Shown here one piece after another: positions 13,088 to 25,065 of a stretch of DNA of 64,000 nucleotides. The DNA is from Mallotus nudiflorus. Lineage: Eukaryota > Streptophyta > Magnoliopsida > Malpighiales > Euphorbiaceae. The stretch's first letter is position 1. Each line of letters begins with the position of its first letter. The notes beneath the pieces are model-generated. The model saw nothing but the letters and a program-made list of their open reading frames with translations, was not told the origin of the DNA and did not search any database. The translations under genes were made by a program, and so were the position numbers. The stretch is from the NCBI GenBank assembly GCA_947683625.1, contig CANTUR010000285.1, positions 1 through 64,000 of the forward strand, given 5' to 3'.

Positions 13088-15157
13088 ATATTGAGTTTTT
13101 TCACCTAATTTCGCAGGGACTACACAAATCCTTATCTGCCTGTGAATCCTACTGCAATTGAAGGACCTGTACAGGTTTGCCCTTGAGAACTTCATTTTAA
13201 GATACTTATATATAGATTTATGCGCTTTATGTTCACTGATGAGCTAGCTGCCTTCACCAGCCTATTGTAGGTCCTGATGGAAAGAAGAAGGAACCTGAAA
13301 GTAATGTACTTCTTGCATCAATAGAGAATATGCAGTATGCTGTAACAGTTGATGTTATCCATGCGGTGATAGACTCTGTCCATATTTTGATTGCAATTGC
13401 TTGAAGTTCTATTTATCTTGTGAACTATACTCACGCAGCACCCTGTCTGTTTACATCTCAGGTTTTTTCTGCATTTGGTACTGTCCAGAAGATTGCTATA
13501 TTTGAGAAAAATGGTGGAACTCAGGCTTTAGTTCAATACCCTGGTAGGCCTTCCTCTACCATGATTAGTGCATGAGTTTAAATTTTTGATGTTCACGTTC
13601 CTTCGTTTTCTATAGAAAATCCTGCTTTGTGTTGGAAGCTGATTTTTACATTCTGCTTGTCATACGTCAACTGAATATGGACTTTTTTGTTATTAGTTAT
13701 TGAGAAAGTGGGTTCTCAGCTCTTAATCTATTATTTAGTTGTTTTAAGCTTCCTAGAGGTATACCTTTACTTTACTTTAAGTCCTGTAAGCCTCCTATTC
13801 TACGAATAGCAGAAATATATTGATAGTGGTTGTTGTCTCCACTTTTGAAATCCTTGTTCTACCTATTCTAAATGTGTAGCTTGTAATTGTCACTGGTCAT
13901 GTATTGATGGTGGTGGTTGCCTGGCAATTGGCAGTGGTTGGTGAGAAATAGCTGGTGAATGCGTGAATAGTTCTTCTGTATCTCTTTAATCCTTGCCATG
14001 TCATGAACTTGTGGAGGCTTGAAAAATTGCTTTACACTTTGAAACCAGGCAGTCGCTTTGTTAGTAAAAGGGCTTAGTTTTCCTTTGATGAGAATAAGAT
14101 TTCACACTGATCAGTTCTCTCATGTGACAACAATGGAAGATGCAAAATTGTGCATGTGTTTTCTTTGTTTATTAGATTTCCCTATCTAATAATCCCCTGT
14201 ATATGTATACTTCTATGTCATTTTGCATTTGTTTAATGACCATTGGCCATTGGGCATGTCTGCTATGTTTTTTAAACTGGTGTTTGGTAACATTCTTTTC
14301 TTTGTGTTTGTTTATTCTGGCATGTTTTTCTCGGTGGAGAGGGTTCAAAGTGAATTTTTTTCTGCAATTATTTTTCAGATATTGCAACTGCAGCAGTAGC
14401 CAAGGAAACTTTAGAAGGACACTGCATTTATGATGGTGGCTATTGTAAGCTTCATCTATCATACTCTCGTCATACTGATCTCAATGTAAAGGTATAAAAA
14501 TGTGCTTTGAGTTAATGTTCATGAGAAAAAAATGAGAAGAAAAATAAAAGATGCTTATTAGAGCAAAAGTGCTTCGGTTCTTGATCGAAAAAAGTTATGG
14601 TCCTTTAAGACGTATGCTTCTTGACACTTGATTTGCCCCTTGTTGAATGAGATTTTATCACATGTTCAGCAAATTTGTTGGAGACTGTAAGTGGTTGATT
14701 CTTTGTTTTGTTATTTTTTTTACAGGCTTACAGTGATAAAAGTAGAGATTATACAATCCCAGATGCTAGTTTGCTTGCTGCTGGACAGGTTCCTGGAGTC
14801 TCGACTGCTCCAACTATGTGGCAGAATCCTCAGCCTTCTTCGGTGTACCCAGCAAACAATTATGCTTCTGCAGCTGCCGTCACTGCACAGGTTCCTACTT
14901 GGGATCCAACTATGCATACAGGTGGTTCAACCTATGCATCAGTTCCTCCAGGGACATTTCCGGGTCAATCATATCAAGCACCCCCAGTACCCACGTATGT
15001 CTCTGCAGCAATGCCTGTTGGATCCTCCCCCCTCACACAAGGTAGCCCAATGTCTCCTGGTGTACCTTCCATGCCACTGACTCAGCCAGGGGCTCAACCA
15101 AATATGCGACCTGCTGGTGCTTCACCTCCAGGTTATCCTCCTTTTTATGGCCGATAA
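8808..15157 (+). CDS. PTB3: Polypyrimidine tract-binding protein homolog 3 type, ten coding exons
   Basis: Coding exons by eye: 8808-8990, 9413-9622, 10658-10720, 10810-10883, 11002-11097, 13117-13174, 13261-13365, 13462-13543, 14379-14491, 14726-15157. All introns are GT-AG and phases agree. The total of 1416 bp gives 471 residues. RRM1 starts near residue 17 (VLHLRNLPWE); RRM2 begins in exon 2 (NVLLVTIEGV) and ends in exon 5; RRM3 covers exons 7-9 (NVLLASIENM to HTDLNVK). The C-terminal tail of about 140 residues is rich in Pro, Ser, Gln and Ala and ends PPFYGR. PTB-family proteins bind pyrimidine-rich RNA and regulate splicing and RNA stability. The order of three RRMs, the RYTQTPSKV start and the tail place it in the plant PTB3 clade, which I believe also holds the pumpkin phloem protein RBP50. 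No defects seen. Exon ends rest on splice consensus and family recall, not on transcripts. Confidence 0.95.
9071..9105 (+). repeat. 35-base poly(T) run in PTB3 intron 1
   Basis: An uninterrupted T run lies about 80 bp into intron 1. It could be a decayed retroposon tail or simple slippage. Confidence 0.8.
9112..9182 (+). repeat. 25-bp tandem repeat, nearly three copies, PTB3 intron 1
   Basis: Units start at 9112, 9137 and 9162 and follow the pattern GTGTTAAGTGGGTTGATTCT with few differences. The array sits just after the poly(T) run. Confidence 0.85.
11314..11405 (+). repeat. 46-bp tandem duplication in PTB3 intron 5
   Basis: Units 11314-11359 and 11360-11405 both start TTGACAACAGCTCCATTG and end ATGATCACTCTTCT. 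Only a few bases differ, so the duplication is young. It lies in the longest intron (11098-13116, about 2 kb), which otherwise shows nothing recognisable. Confidence 0.9.
13040..13087 (+). repeat. Compound TA/TG microsatellite in PTB3 intron 5
   Basis: A run of TA dinucleotides passes directly into a run of TG dinucleotides, about 30 bp upstream of the exon 6 acceptor at 13116. Length variation here could affect use of that acceptor; this is inference. Confidence 0.85.
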
Positions 15158-16420
15158 TGTTGTATGTTCCTCTCAACGGTGTCTTTTTTCTGTTTTTTGG
15201 CTTTTCAAAGCTTTTGTTTGTGGTAAAATATGATAGATCTTTGGAACATGATTGCAGTTGTTGAGGCTGACATTAATTTTTTTTTTGAAATCACATTTGC
15301 TTTTTTTTTTCTTGAGCATTTTTACGTGCAGGATGCATTGAATTAGGTTTTCAAATATCTGCATCATAAATTATATTCTATAATGACATCAAGCGTACAG
15401 CATGGTGACTACAGCTTTGATATTTGTTTTGGCTTCATGTATGCACTTTACATCCCTGCATTCATGTAATGTACCTCTCTTGGTCTAGACACAACTTTAG
15501 ACCTGTTTTATGGCGAGTAAAAACTTAGCTGTAGAAATTAGTTCTTAACGAGCACTTATTTCTTCATTTTAGTTCGTGTAAGGGTTATTATAGTTCAGCA
15601 AAATTCTGACCTGCTGATGAGCAGAAGAATGCTTGTAAAAGCAACTTGTGATTTTATTTAGATTGCGTCCCTGATGTACCCAAGAAGCATCTGATGGCCT
15701 AGTTTTTAACTTTTTATTTTATTCGAAGGAGAAGAAAATAATTATATGGGCTTGTATGGCTGTCCTAAGCTATTTGCAGGAAGCAGCATACAAGGGCAGA
15801 CCTCTGCATCTTTGATGCTAATATATAATTTCTTCGCCGCTGACTGCCAAATTGTGCACCTAAAAAGCTTAAAATGATGCTCAATTCTTTCTGTAGTACA
15901 CATTTCCCACAAATCCAGTGGTTAGATTTCCTTCATCAAATGAGTTTCCGTACTAAAATAAACTCTTCCATATTTGAATAAGTTGAGCCCATGAATTTTT
16001 CTTACATGGATGTTGCGTTTTATTGCACATCTGTTCTTAATGTATGTACACTTGTTAAGGTCCCTGTCACAAAGAATGCACATTTCCACTAAAAGAAACG
16101 TGGTTGTTGATTGGATAATTTGATAACGGAATGGGAATTTTCAAGAATGTACACAGCAACCAGCAACAACACCAAGAATTCAGAGAGACAATGACTTTCA
16201 TGAATTAAAGTTATACGGTACTTGCATATTTAATAATTTAAATTTACTTTGTTATCTGCCTCACCTGCTAAGAATTAATTTCTGACTTTTTATATTACAA
16301 GTTTTATATTTCATAACTAAATTATTGATTGTAAACATCTTATCTGTACTGAAATATGTTTTTAGTTAAAATATATATATATATATATGTTTTCAGCAGA
16401 GGGGAGCAGCTCTCCTAGTG

Positions 16421-16459
<39 letters not shown>

Positions 16460-19341
16460 GGCATTAATAATTTTTCTTCAATAGTGTCGCTTTCACTTAC
16501 ATTTAAAAAAAAAAATTAGAGTTTATTGAATTTCAACTAATTTAATTTGATTTGAGTAGGACTAAAAAAATGGTAAAGATGTTCCGAAAATTAATTTAAT
16601 GAGATTACATATACTATAGTTCGAAACTAAAACGTTTAAATAAAAACAACCTCTATCAGCTGATTCTAACAGTTATTAATTTTGGTTAGATTTATCTAAT
16701 TTTAGATAATTGATAGCATTGTTCCACTCAGCATTGAGCCAAAGTACATTATTATCAGCATAACCCCTTTATAAGGAAGATAATATGTCCCTCTCAACAA
16801 AAGACATTCAGAGGGATTTTTTTTTGTTCTTATAAAAATTCACAAAGGAATAAACCAAACTTGGCAATCTCTTTCCCATGCATTAGTATTGCTTGGATTC
16901 TTGTCAGCAGAAGATAATTTGTGATTTGATCTTGTAAGGAATGCATCAAGATGTGGAGTTAAAGCTGGAGACACTGAGAAGAGAAATCCCAACTTTTTTC
17001 TTTGTCTTTCTAATAAAATTCCGTTCTTCTTAATTAAGGTTTGGACGTGAGTCTATCCACTTAGTAACATACTTGTCAATGTTACAAGTTTCTACAACTC
17101 AACACATGTGAATTTGCTAAATTCTCGTAGATATAAAGATCTTGAAGAGACTGTTCCCTTCAAGAAAAGCCAGTTAAAAGAGAGATGCTAAATGTTTGTT
17201 GAATCATCCACTTCAATCTGTCACTCTCATGAGGCATTCTTCGACTGCAGGGACGTAAACACTTTTGCAAAGAGTTAAAACATTTCAAAGTAAAAATCTC
17301 AAATTGAACTTAGGAAAAACATCAAATGAAACAAAGCTATGCACAGGTGTTCTTGGAGTCGAGAACATAAATAATAAATGTGCTTGTCCCTTAGGTGACT
17401 GTCACTATATGAGTTCATGGTCCACTTTACAAGTCCCAGGCCAGGAAAGAAAAGTCCCTTTTAACACATCCTATCCTTATTCAATGTTGAATTAACTCTG
17501 CAACCGTTATATTACTTGTTGCAGATTTCAGTTATGCTGTAATGTGGTTCCCTTCATGTTTGCTGGTGACGAGACCACAGGAAATGGGCACCTTAAAGAG
17601 TTGACACTTTGAATTCATTATGCACTTACGTTGGTATAACTTTATGGTGGATGAGATGGTAGGATTTTTCTTACGCCAATAAATTATATAACAGAAGGTA
17701 GGTATTTCTTTTTAATTTTATTAATTAACGGTAAAATTCAAAATTTTCACTTGAAGATGATATTAAAAAAATAGCTGCTAAATCACTTTCTCGGTGATGG
17801 GAGATGGTAGGATTTGGTGAAGGGAGTTTGCTATGCTAAGTACCAATTCTTGATACGTACGTAATACTTGTATTTAAAAGGTGGGGTTAAGCCATTTAAT
17901 TGATTTGTTGCCACTTCCTGGCAACATCAGTTAAATGGGGAACAAAATAACGAAAAAACTTGATCAAATCACTCAAATTTTCTTTTCCATCTTGTTATAC
18001 ATGTGACATGTTCTTGGTCCTGTGGTACTTCTTAATCAAACATTAGCTGTATGCAATGAGGCATTAATAGTGATTCTTAGAGTAGTCAATTTAGATATAC
18101 CATAGCATATTCTTAGAATTTTTCACAAACCAATGAATTTATGTACCCGCATGAATGGTCTGTTTCTAACTATTCTAAAAGCTTTACAGGATAATTAATT
18201 TATAATATCATTTACCAACATTGTCTTTACGTATGCAAATTGAATACTTATCTCTCACATCATATATCAGTAGGCATGAGAGTTTCGATTAATTTAAAGT
18301 TTGAATCGAGTGACTCCATAAAAGGGATAAAATTTTCTTAACATTTGAATTTAAAATTTTATTTAAAAAAATCTAAATTTCTTATCATTTATATGGCATA
18401 ACTAGATAGTAAATTAGTATTAGATGATACTTGTATTAAGTGTTTATGGTGCTTGAAAATTAAATTTAAAATTTTATAATTTTAAAAATTAACTATAATA
18501 TCAATAAATTACAAAAAATATTGCTCATAAATATTGTGAATTTTTTCTAGTAAAAATAACTATCAAAATACTATTAGCCTGCTAATTATCAAGTACAATA
18601 ATCTTTCTTTTCTATATTTATTATCCTATATTTGAATGCAAAATATTTAATGATAAATTTAGATTTGAATCAAATTTTTCATTTCACAGTTATGGATTTG
18701 TATTAATTAAAATTTTAAAAAAATCTACAATAAATTTAAAAAATCATTTAATAACGATTTAAAATAACATCCTTTTATTTGAAATAAAATGATTCAATCC
18801 GAATACAACCTTACTAATTCACTCTGTTATTGCCAAATATTAATGAAAATAGTGTGATTTAGTTTGAAGTAGCATTAGGATAGCATTAGATGCACATCAC
18901 CGAACCCACGATAGGATATCTGGGGTATTAGATTGATATTGTCCCCTATAGCATTTGTGAATTCATGGTTACCCACATGCACAATTTGTATCCAAATTGA
19001 TTTATCATTAATATAGAATGAGTATCTAAAAAAAAAATTGTACAAAAATGTAATTCAAGGGTGTTTTTCATTACCGGAGTTGGGTCCATGATTCATCACA
19101 AAATGGTCACATCTAAATTAAATTATATATATATATATATAGCTATAATTTAGCAATTTATGATCATTGATGAAATTCTTTCCAATTCCCTTTAGCTAAC
19201 ATATGGATAGCAATCTATATGTCTTTAGTTGTTAAAAAAAAAATCTATATTTCTTTAACAACTAGCCTTAGAACCTCACTAAAATCTAAAACAATGTGTC
19301 GTCTAGGCTTTAATTGAAAAAGGGTATCTTTACTGCACTGT
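15158..19341. other. PTB3 3' UTR and long intergenic region
   Basis: The first few hundred bases are presumably the PTB3 3' UTR. Beyond that I see no gene, only AT-rich DNA. Two TA microsatellites (about 16370-16388 and 16422-16456) flank a 32-bp non-repetitive segment containing the imperfect inverted stretch GGGGAGCAGCTCTCCT. The few open frames present are short and show no family resemblance. Confidence 0.5.
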
Positions 19342-20762
19342 AATCTTCCATAAACTAGGTTTGTTGGAGATAGATGATAAGTGATTTCTAAAAGAGTCTA
19401 GTTACTCTGGTGCCATTTCTGGCTCATTTTCAATGTTATTTCTGATCTCTTTTCTTTGTTTCATATGGTTTGCTTTATAATACCATGACCAACTCTCTTC
19501 TTTTTGCCATTAACTTCATATTTGTTCTTCTCTTCAATATAAATTATCCCCCATATAATTTTTCAAAGCCTTTTATGGCTTTCTTTACTTCAGGAAAACT
19601 GCTCATCATCCACATAAATAATTACAAAGTTAAAAATGAAGTGGTCTACATAAACGACATATGCATCTCGTCTGATCTAATCAAGCTTTTCCAAGTACCA
19701 TCCACTATGTGTTTAAGCACTTCCTCTTTGGCACAGTTTGAGTTTTATCCAAAAGCCAATTGATAACTCTGAATTGATATTTTTGCTTGTAGAACCTGCA
19801 TGGACGAGGAGAACGGATAAAGGGGCAGGGTTTTCCCCATAAACACTCTGAAGCTTAAGTCAGTAATGGTATGAGAAAAAGTATAATAAAGCGAATAACC
19901 ATAATAAAATAAAGAATAAATAGCGACTGCTTGGATGATGTGATGATAGAGTGATGTAATGAAGTATTGGTGATGTTGTATGATGAGAATGGGGAGATGA
20001 ATGAATATGAGAATGAGAATATGAATGACATGAATAGGAAAAGGTATTGCTCAAATCTCTTAGGAATATGATTTCTTAGTCTTGTAGGATTGCCTTGTTT
20101 AGGAGAGAAGGAGATTTCCTTTGTAGTTAATCTTCCTAATTGAAATAGACTTCCTTATTAAACTGTTTTCTTATTAAAGTAATCCTCCCCTTTGGGGGAA
20201 TATAACCCTTATTAGAATAGGATACTAATATGAGATATCAAGAATCCCCCCTGAAAGTCTATTCAGATATTTATGTCCGATGTATTCGAGTCTATAAGGT
20301 GATGGAAACGTCATTCTTCTATCGAGAGAGAGACTGCTTGAATCACTAAATTTGATATGGAAGGGTGAGTTGAGGTGGCCAACCTTAGTCACAAGAAAAG
20401 ATAAAGCTCGATACCGAGTCTTGAAATCATCATATAAGAATATTGTTTGAAGTGCCAGCCGGACTTGAGTGCACAAAACTTGCAATAAAAAGGATATGTA
20501 ATGGATTAACCCACCAGTGTGGAGATAACATAATGAAACTAGTCGTCACTGGAGTTTTGATGCTTGGTGTATTAAAAGCACGGCCCGAGTGCCGAACCTC
20601 AGTACTATAGAAGTGACTTGAGGGTACCAGCTTTAGTCACGAGACTTAGATGCTCAAGGCTTAAATGCACGGTGTAAGGATGCGAGGCTTATATGCTAGA
20701 AACCTCAGTACTGTAGAAATGACCTAAGGGTGCCAGCTTCAGTCACTGAACTTAATCTTGGG

Positions 20763-20876
20763 GCATTAGAAGTGCAGCCCAAGTGCTGTATATTCTCAGT
20801 GCATTAGAAGGGCAGCCCGAGTGTCGTATGATCTCAGTGCATTAGAAAAGCGGCCTGAGTGCCACATGATGTTGCT
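20763..20876 (+). repeat. 38-bp tandem repeat, three units
   Basis: Units 20763-20800, 20801-20838 and 20839-20876 each begin GCATTAGAA and carry a GC-rich core like GCAGCCCGAGTG. A related partial unit lies near 20570-20597. Upstream, a different unit of about 54 bp is present twice (AACCTCAGTACT near 20597 and 20700). Function unknown. Confidence 0.85.
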
Positions 20877-22129
20877 CGATTTATGAACTTTAATAACTCA
20901 ATCAATGGCAGCTGCCTAGTCAGAATAATGATTGATGTTGAGTCCGGACATTATTGCTGTAGATATTTGATTTTTTGAGCATTTATTGTTGGTAATATTT
21001 TTACAAAAGATAGGATATTTGGGATCTTAATAGTGAGTTTGAGCCCTTTTAATTTAAGCTCCATAATATGGGATAGTAATTTAGTGAGGGTTTTTTAAAT
21101 GATGGAAGGTGAGTTTTGAAAGACTAAATTTGGATTTGCCCAATTTGAATTGTGAGATGAGCATTTGCAATTTAGGTGAAAGGTTAATGTTGCACTATTT
21201 CTAAAATAGAGGATAGTGTGTGATGATGGCTAGGATGTCTTGGAATTGCCTTTTGATTTATCTAGCTATGTGGTGGATATACTTGACTCCATTCTTGAAT
21301 TTCCATTATTAGATATTCTCTGAGATTTTCATGAACAAAGATCTTCTACAAAGTAGGATTTGCTTGAATGTTATTTGATCTAGCTTTGAACAGGAACCAC
21401 CATTTGTTGTTTGAGCATGAATGAATGCTTGTTTGTCTTAGTGTTGTTTGGTAATGTGTCTAATGTCTTTTGTCAATCTCTGCATGTTGATGCTGAGTGA
21501 GATGATCAAAGTGTTCAATTGTTTGGACTAATGGGTGCTTAAAGTAGTGTCTTTAATAAATATGTTTTCCTTATCTATAGTGATAGATAAAAGAACAATA
21601 GTTTCGGGATCATATAATCGATCTCATTTGATAGTAAGTTCTTGTGTAATAAATATATCAATGTGATTGGTGTATATTTTGCATGAATAATAATCATGTA
21701 TATATGGACTAGCATCTATATGTAGATGTGTCAGTGTGCTTGTGTGAAAAGCTATAAATATTCATATAAGAATAAATAATTAAGTGAAGATAAATGTAAA
21801 AATAAATAATTAAGAAGGAAAATTTATCTTTTGATGACCTCTTATCCTGCCTTTGATTTTAATGAATATTTATGTTCGTTGTGGACATGAATAATTATTG
21901 CTGATTAATTTGAAAAACCCATTAATTCCTTATGGAGCTCATGGTTCATTCATTTGTTTTTGCTTTGCTATCCGAGCTCCTGCAAAAGAAATTAACTTAT
22001 TAATATATACTTGTGAAGTTGTTGTCGTGGTTGCCTTGGATATTCCTGTAGTGCCAGAACTCAAGAGATGCTCGGAGATCAGGAGATGCCCATAAAGTGA
22101 ATGTCTGACTCTTCCATACTTGCTCGTTA

Positions 22130-22680
22130 CTTAGAGTTCAAGTGTCCATGAAATCAATGCTCAGTAGTAGATGCTCAGATTTCCAAGGCTTTAGTGGACG
22201 ATACTCGTGTTGTTCAGATTCTTAGAGTCTGAGTGCTTATGAAGGGTGCTTGTTGGATGCCCAATGTCCTAAGCTCGATGCTTGGATATCAAAGGCTTTG
22301 ATATTTAGCGAAAACTTATTTATGTTCTTTGATGCTCAGACTTGGATGCTTGATGGTTTTATGCTTTAAAACTTCATCACTTAGAGCTTGATGGATGCTC
22401 ATAAAGTAGATGTTTAGTATCCTACATTCATTTAAAGTTTTGACATATGGAATTTCAAGGCTCAGTAATAAAGAAAATGATTTTAGACTTGTATTTCTGA
22501 TTATTCTCTAGCTTCAGTGTGCTTTGGTGCTCATTTAGCTCAAATATCTGAGTGTCAGTGATCGGAAGCTCGGTGCTCTGAAGCTTAGTGCTTAAAAGCT
22601 CCATGCTCGATGCTTGAAATCTTAGTGTCTGGTATTTGATGTTTGATGTTCACTTGATACTCGATTTTAATTTTGAGAAC
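22130..22680 (+). repeat. Degenerate GCTC/GATGCTC-rich block
   Basis: Short words such as GATGCTC, GCTCGATGCTTG and GCTCGGTGCTC recur irregularly. No single period fits. It looks like an old, much mutated tandem array inside the retroposon. Confidence 0.5.
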
Positions 22681-22848
22681 CATTCGTCGAATACTCGCAT
22701 TCTTCAATCTCGGTATGAAGTCTTCGGATCAGCTGTCTCTTAGTAGGTGGAAGATGCTCTTAGAATTGCTTTAAATTTTCTTAATTGTCTATCTTAAAAA
22801 CAAGTCCAAGTTTGGAGCCTAGCTCATGGTTTCCAATTTTCTGAGACT

Positions 22849-23106
22849 ATGGTTCAAGAGTTTTTCAACAATGATAAAGATAAGGACTTGTTGTATTGTC
22901 TCGATTATTTATCTATTGATGCAACAACTTCTTTTCTTCAAATGATAGAGCATATCCAAAATCACTTACGAATCTTGACTGTTCTAGTAGAAGAGCCTAT
23001 TAGAGCCCGTTTTACTGTTCAGTGTGTAGATTGTTCTTCTTTGTTTGGGCTTATTTTGGTGGGTTTAATGGTTTGTATTTTTTGGAGGCCCAATTTAGTC
23101 TGTTAG
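22849..23106 (+). other. Short open frame near the retroposon 3' end, unidentified
   Basis: An 85-codon frame starts with ATG and ends at 23106, about 130 bp before the poly(A) tail. The product has an acidic N-terminal part and a hydrophobic C-terminal segment (GLILVGLMVCIFW). I do not recognise it. It may be the residue of a longer frame or chance. Confidence 0.25.
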
Positions 23107-23407
23107 GTCTTTTTATTTTGCGTTTGTTTTCTCAAGTCTATGTTTGGTGGGTTAAAAATAGTTCTTGTATTCTCATCCTTGTGTCGAATGATTATACTGT
23201 AAGCTCTGTTTTGTTTTAATAAAAGTTCATTTTGGTAAAAAAAAAAAGAAGAAATCTTCCATAACCATAAATATTGGATCATGAATTAGATAAGCACAAA
23301 TAGTATTTAGGCCTGCTCATTTTGGTGCGAAGGATATGCATTTATTCTTTTTTTTTCATGACTAAATACAAATTTTCACATTTTGATAGTTCTAATATAA
23401 AATGAAT

Positions 23408-23514
23408 GGCCAAATGCTCTATTTCACACCTAAACTTTACCCATTTGACTCATAATACACCTCAATTTTTATTGTGACTAATAGTACATTTGAACTTTTA
23501 TTTTGCACAAATTT
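23408..23514 (+). repeat. Left terminal inverted repeat of the MULE
   Basis: It pairs with the reverse complement of 24949-25055 with about 18 mismatches in 107, most of them transitions. Confidence 0.9.
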
Positions 23515-24245
23515 GACACCTTAAATCAACATTTTTAACTGATTGAGCTTATAACATGCCCAAGTGTACAAGTGAGTGAAAATCACACGTCTTAGAGCAA
23601 GTAAAGATAAAAAAAAATTGCTCATACATATATATAAATAATAAAATATACAAAAATGATTAAATTGTTATTTGGAAGCACATATAATTTACAATTAAAT
23701 CCCTTACCTTTATCTTCTCATTTATGTCATCTTGTTAAACCATTACCACCACCTGCTCTTCATGCACTATCTAAACCATCACCATTCTTCATAAAAGGTT
23801 CCATTTTTTTCATGCATGAACACCATCTGATTTCATCAAAATAGCAGTAAACTAAATAAAAAAAATAAATAACATCAAAATTAACTTAGAAATCTTAAAA
23901 AAAAATCTCTTCTTTGGCATTTAAAAAAGTGGTGAGCACAAATTCCACCATTGCATTCTCTATACATCCACCACCATATCATTATCATCATCATCCAATT
24001 AAATCCAAATAAATAATTAATCATATAAAAAAAGAGTTTAAACCTATTTCTTTTTATGCTCTTCAACAGCAAAGTGACCAAGATTGTCTCTAACCTTATG
24101 ATATCACCATTGTGGCAGCAAACTTCAAACAAGAACCTTCAACCCCATATATCAATCATCAATAAATCAATCTCCTCAATCAATGAGAAGAATTGAAGCA
24201 GATGGGAATCCACTGCATGAAAATGCGGCTTAAATTCCTTTAAAA

Positions 24246-24464
24246 AGAAACCCAGGTGCAATGAAGAATTTGAGAACTTCAGTTTATTGGGATCCTGAAG
24301 ATGGACAATTTATTTCCTCTTCTTTTAGGGTTGTTAGTTCTTCTGCTTAGGTTCCCAGAGATGAGCTTTTGTACATAGACCAATCTATATTCTTCAGCGG
24401 TCCGCTTGTCAATGAGCCATTGAATAGAGGTTCAAGAAATGGTAATCCATTAAATAGAGCCTCT
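24246..24464 (+). pseudogene. Captured gene fragment, maybe from a DHHC protein S-acyltransferase tail
   Basis: One frame of about 73 codons has a composition unlike its AT-rich surroundings and reads through SVYWDPEDGQF and QSIFFSGPLVNEP, with one internal TAG about 35 codons in. From memory this resembles the C-terminal tail of plant DHHC-type protein S-acyltransferases, but I could not verify it. The DHHC catalytic domain is absent. It sits centrally in the Mutator-like element, so capture by transposition is the natural reading. Confidence 0.5.
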
Positions 24465-24948
24465 TTTTCTCTAATAACCATCAATGGAATTTGAAATTGA
24501 AGAACTCCCAAGAGAAGCCACTTAGTAGAGGAGGAGGCGATGGGTTACCCATGTAGAACCACAATTTAGTAAGGTTCCAAACAACGAGGAGCTTGGAAAT
24601 AAAAGTAGAAGGGCTTGGTATTTTACAGTGGTTGCTAACCGATAGTGGATATGTTGATACCAATAATTGGGCATTCAGAATCAGCTTTACCACCACTGTC
24701 ACCAGATGAGGAGAAAGAGAAGATCAACTTGAGCGACAGTAGTGTTAGGCAGGTAAAAAGATATGAAAAGTTAAGAATGGAAAACATGGTTAGGGTTAGA
24801 ATTTAGTTTTTATTTTTATTTTTAATATTTAATCAATAAATAATGGCATTCTAATTTAATGCCACATAAGTTTTTTTAGTTTAGTATTTTAAATTTCCAT
24901 GTTATAGCAAGTGTTTTTCACGTGTTATTTTTACGTGTTGTAGGGGCG

Positions 24949-25055
24949 AAATGAGTTTAAAATAAACATTCAAATGTGTTATTGGTCACAATGAAAGTTG
25001 AGGTGTGTTATAGGTCAAAAGGGTAAAGTTTAAATGTGAAATAGAGCATTCGGCC
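24949..25055 (-). repeat. Right terminal inverted repeat of the MULE
   Basis: Inverted partner of 23408-23514. It ends ...GAGCATTCGGCC and is followed directly by the second copy of the target duplication. Confidence 0.9.
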
Positions 25056-25065
25056 TAAAATGAAT

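Larger units (their letters stand above)
19342..23264 (+). mobile_element. Poly(A)-tailed retroposon with 12-bp target duplications, no RT seen
   Basis: AATCTTCCATAA occurs at 19342-19353 and again, perfectly, at 23253-23264. The second copy follows an AATAAA at about 23216-23221 and an A-rich tail at 23237-23252. Poly(A) plus a long direct repeat is the signature of LINE-type target-primed insertion, here with an inserted body of about 3.9 kb. Inside I recognise no endonuclease or reverse transcriptase. There is a GA-rich block near 19930-20040, a set of short tandem repeats at 20560-20880 and a GCTCGATGC-rich degenerate block at 22130-22680. It may be a badly decayed LINE or a transcript moved in trans. 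Confidence 0.7.
23408..25055. mobile_element. Non-autonomous Mutator-like element (Pack-MULE candidate)
   Basis: Both ends carry long terminal inverted repeats of 107 bp (23408-23514 and 24949-25055), about 83 percent identical by eye, starting GGCC and AATGCTCTATTTCACA. The element is flanked by a perfect 10-bp direct repeat, TAAAATGAAT, at 23398-23407 and 25056-25065. Long inverted ends with a 9-10-bp duplication identify the Mutator superfamily. No MuDR transposase is visible in the 1.65-kb body. The body includes coding-like sequence from another gene, as in Pack-MULEs. Confidence 0.9.

Noticed and set aside
19470..19763. A 97-codon + strand frame within the retroposon
   Set aside because: No family resemblance could be seen and the composition is that of AT-rich non-coding DNA.
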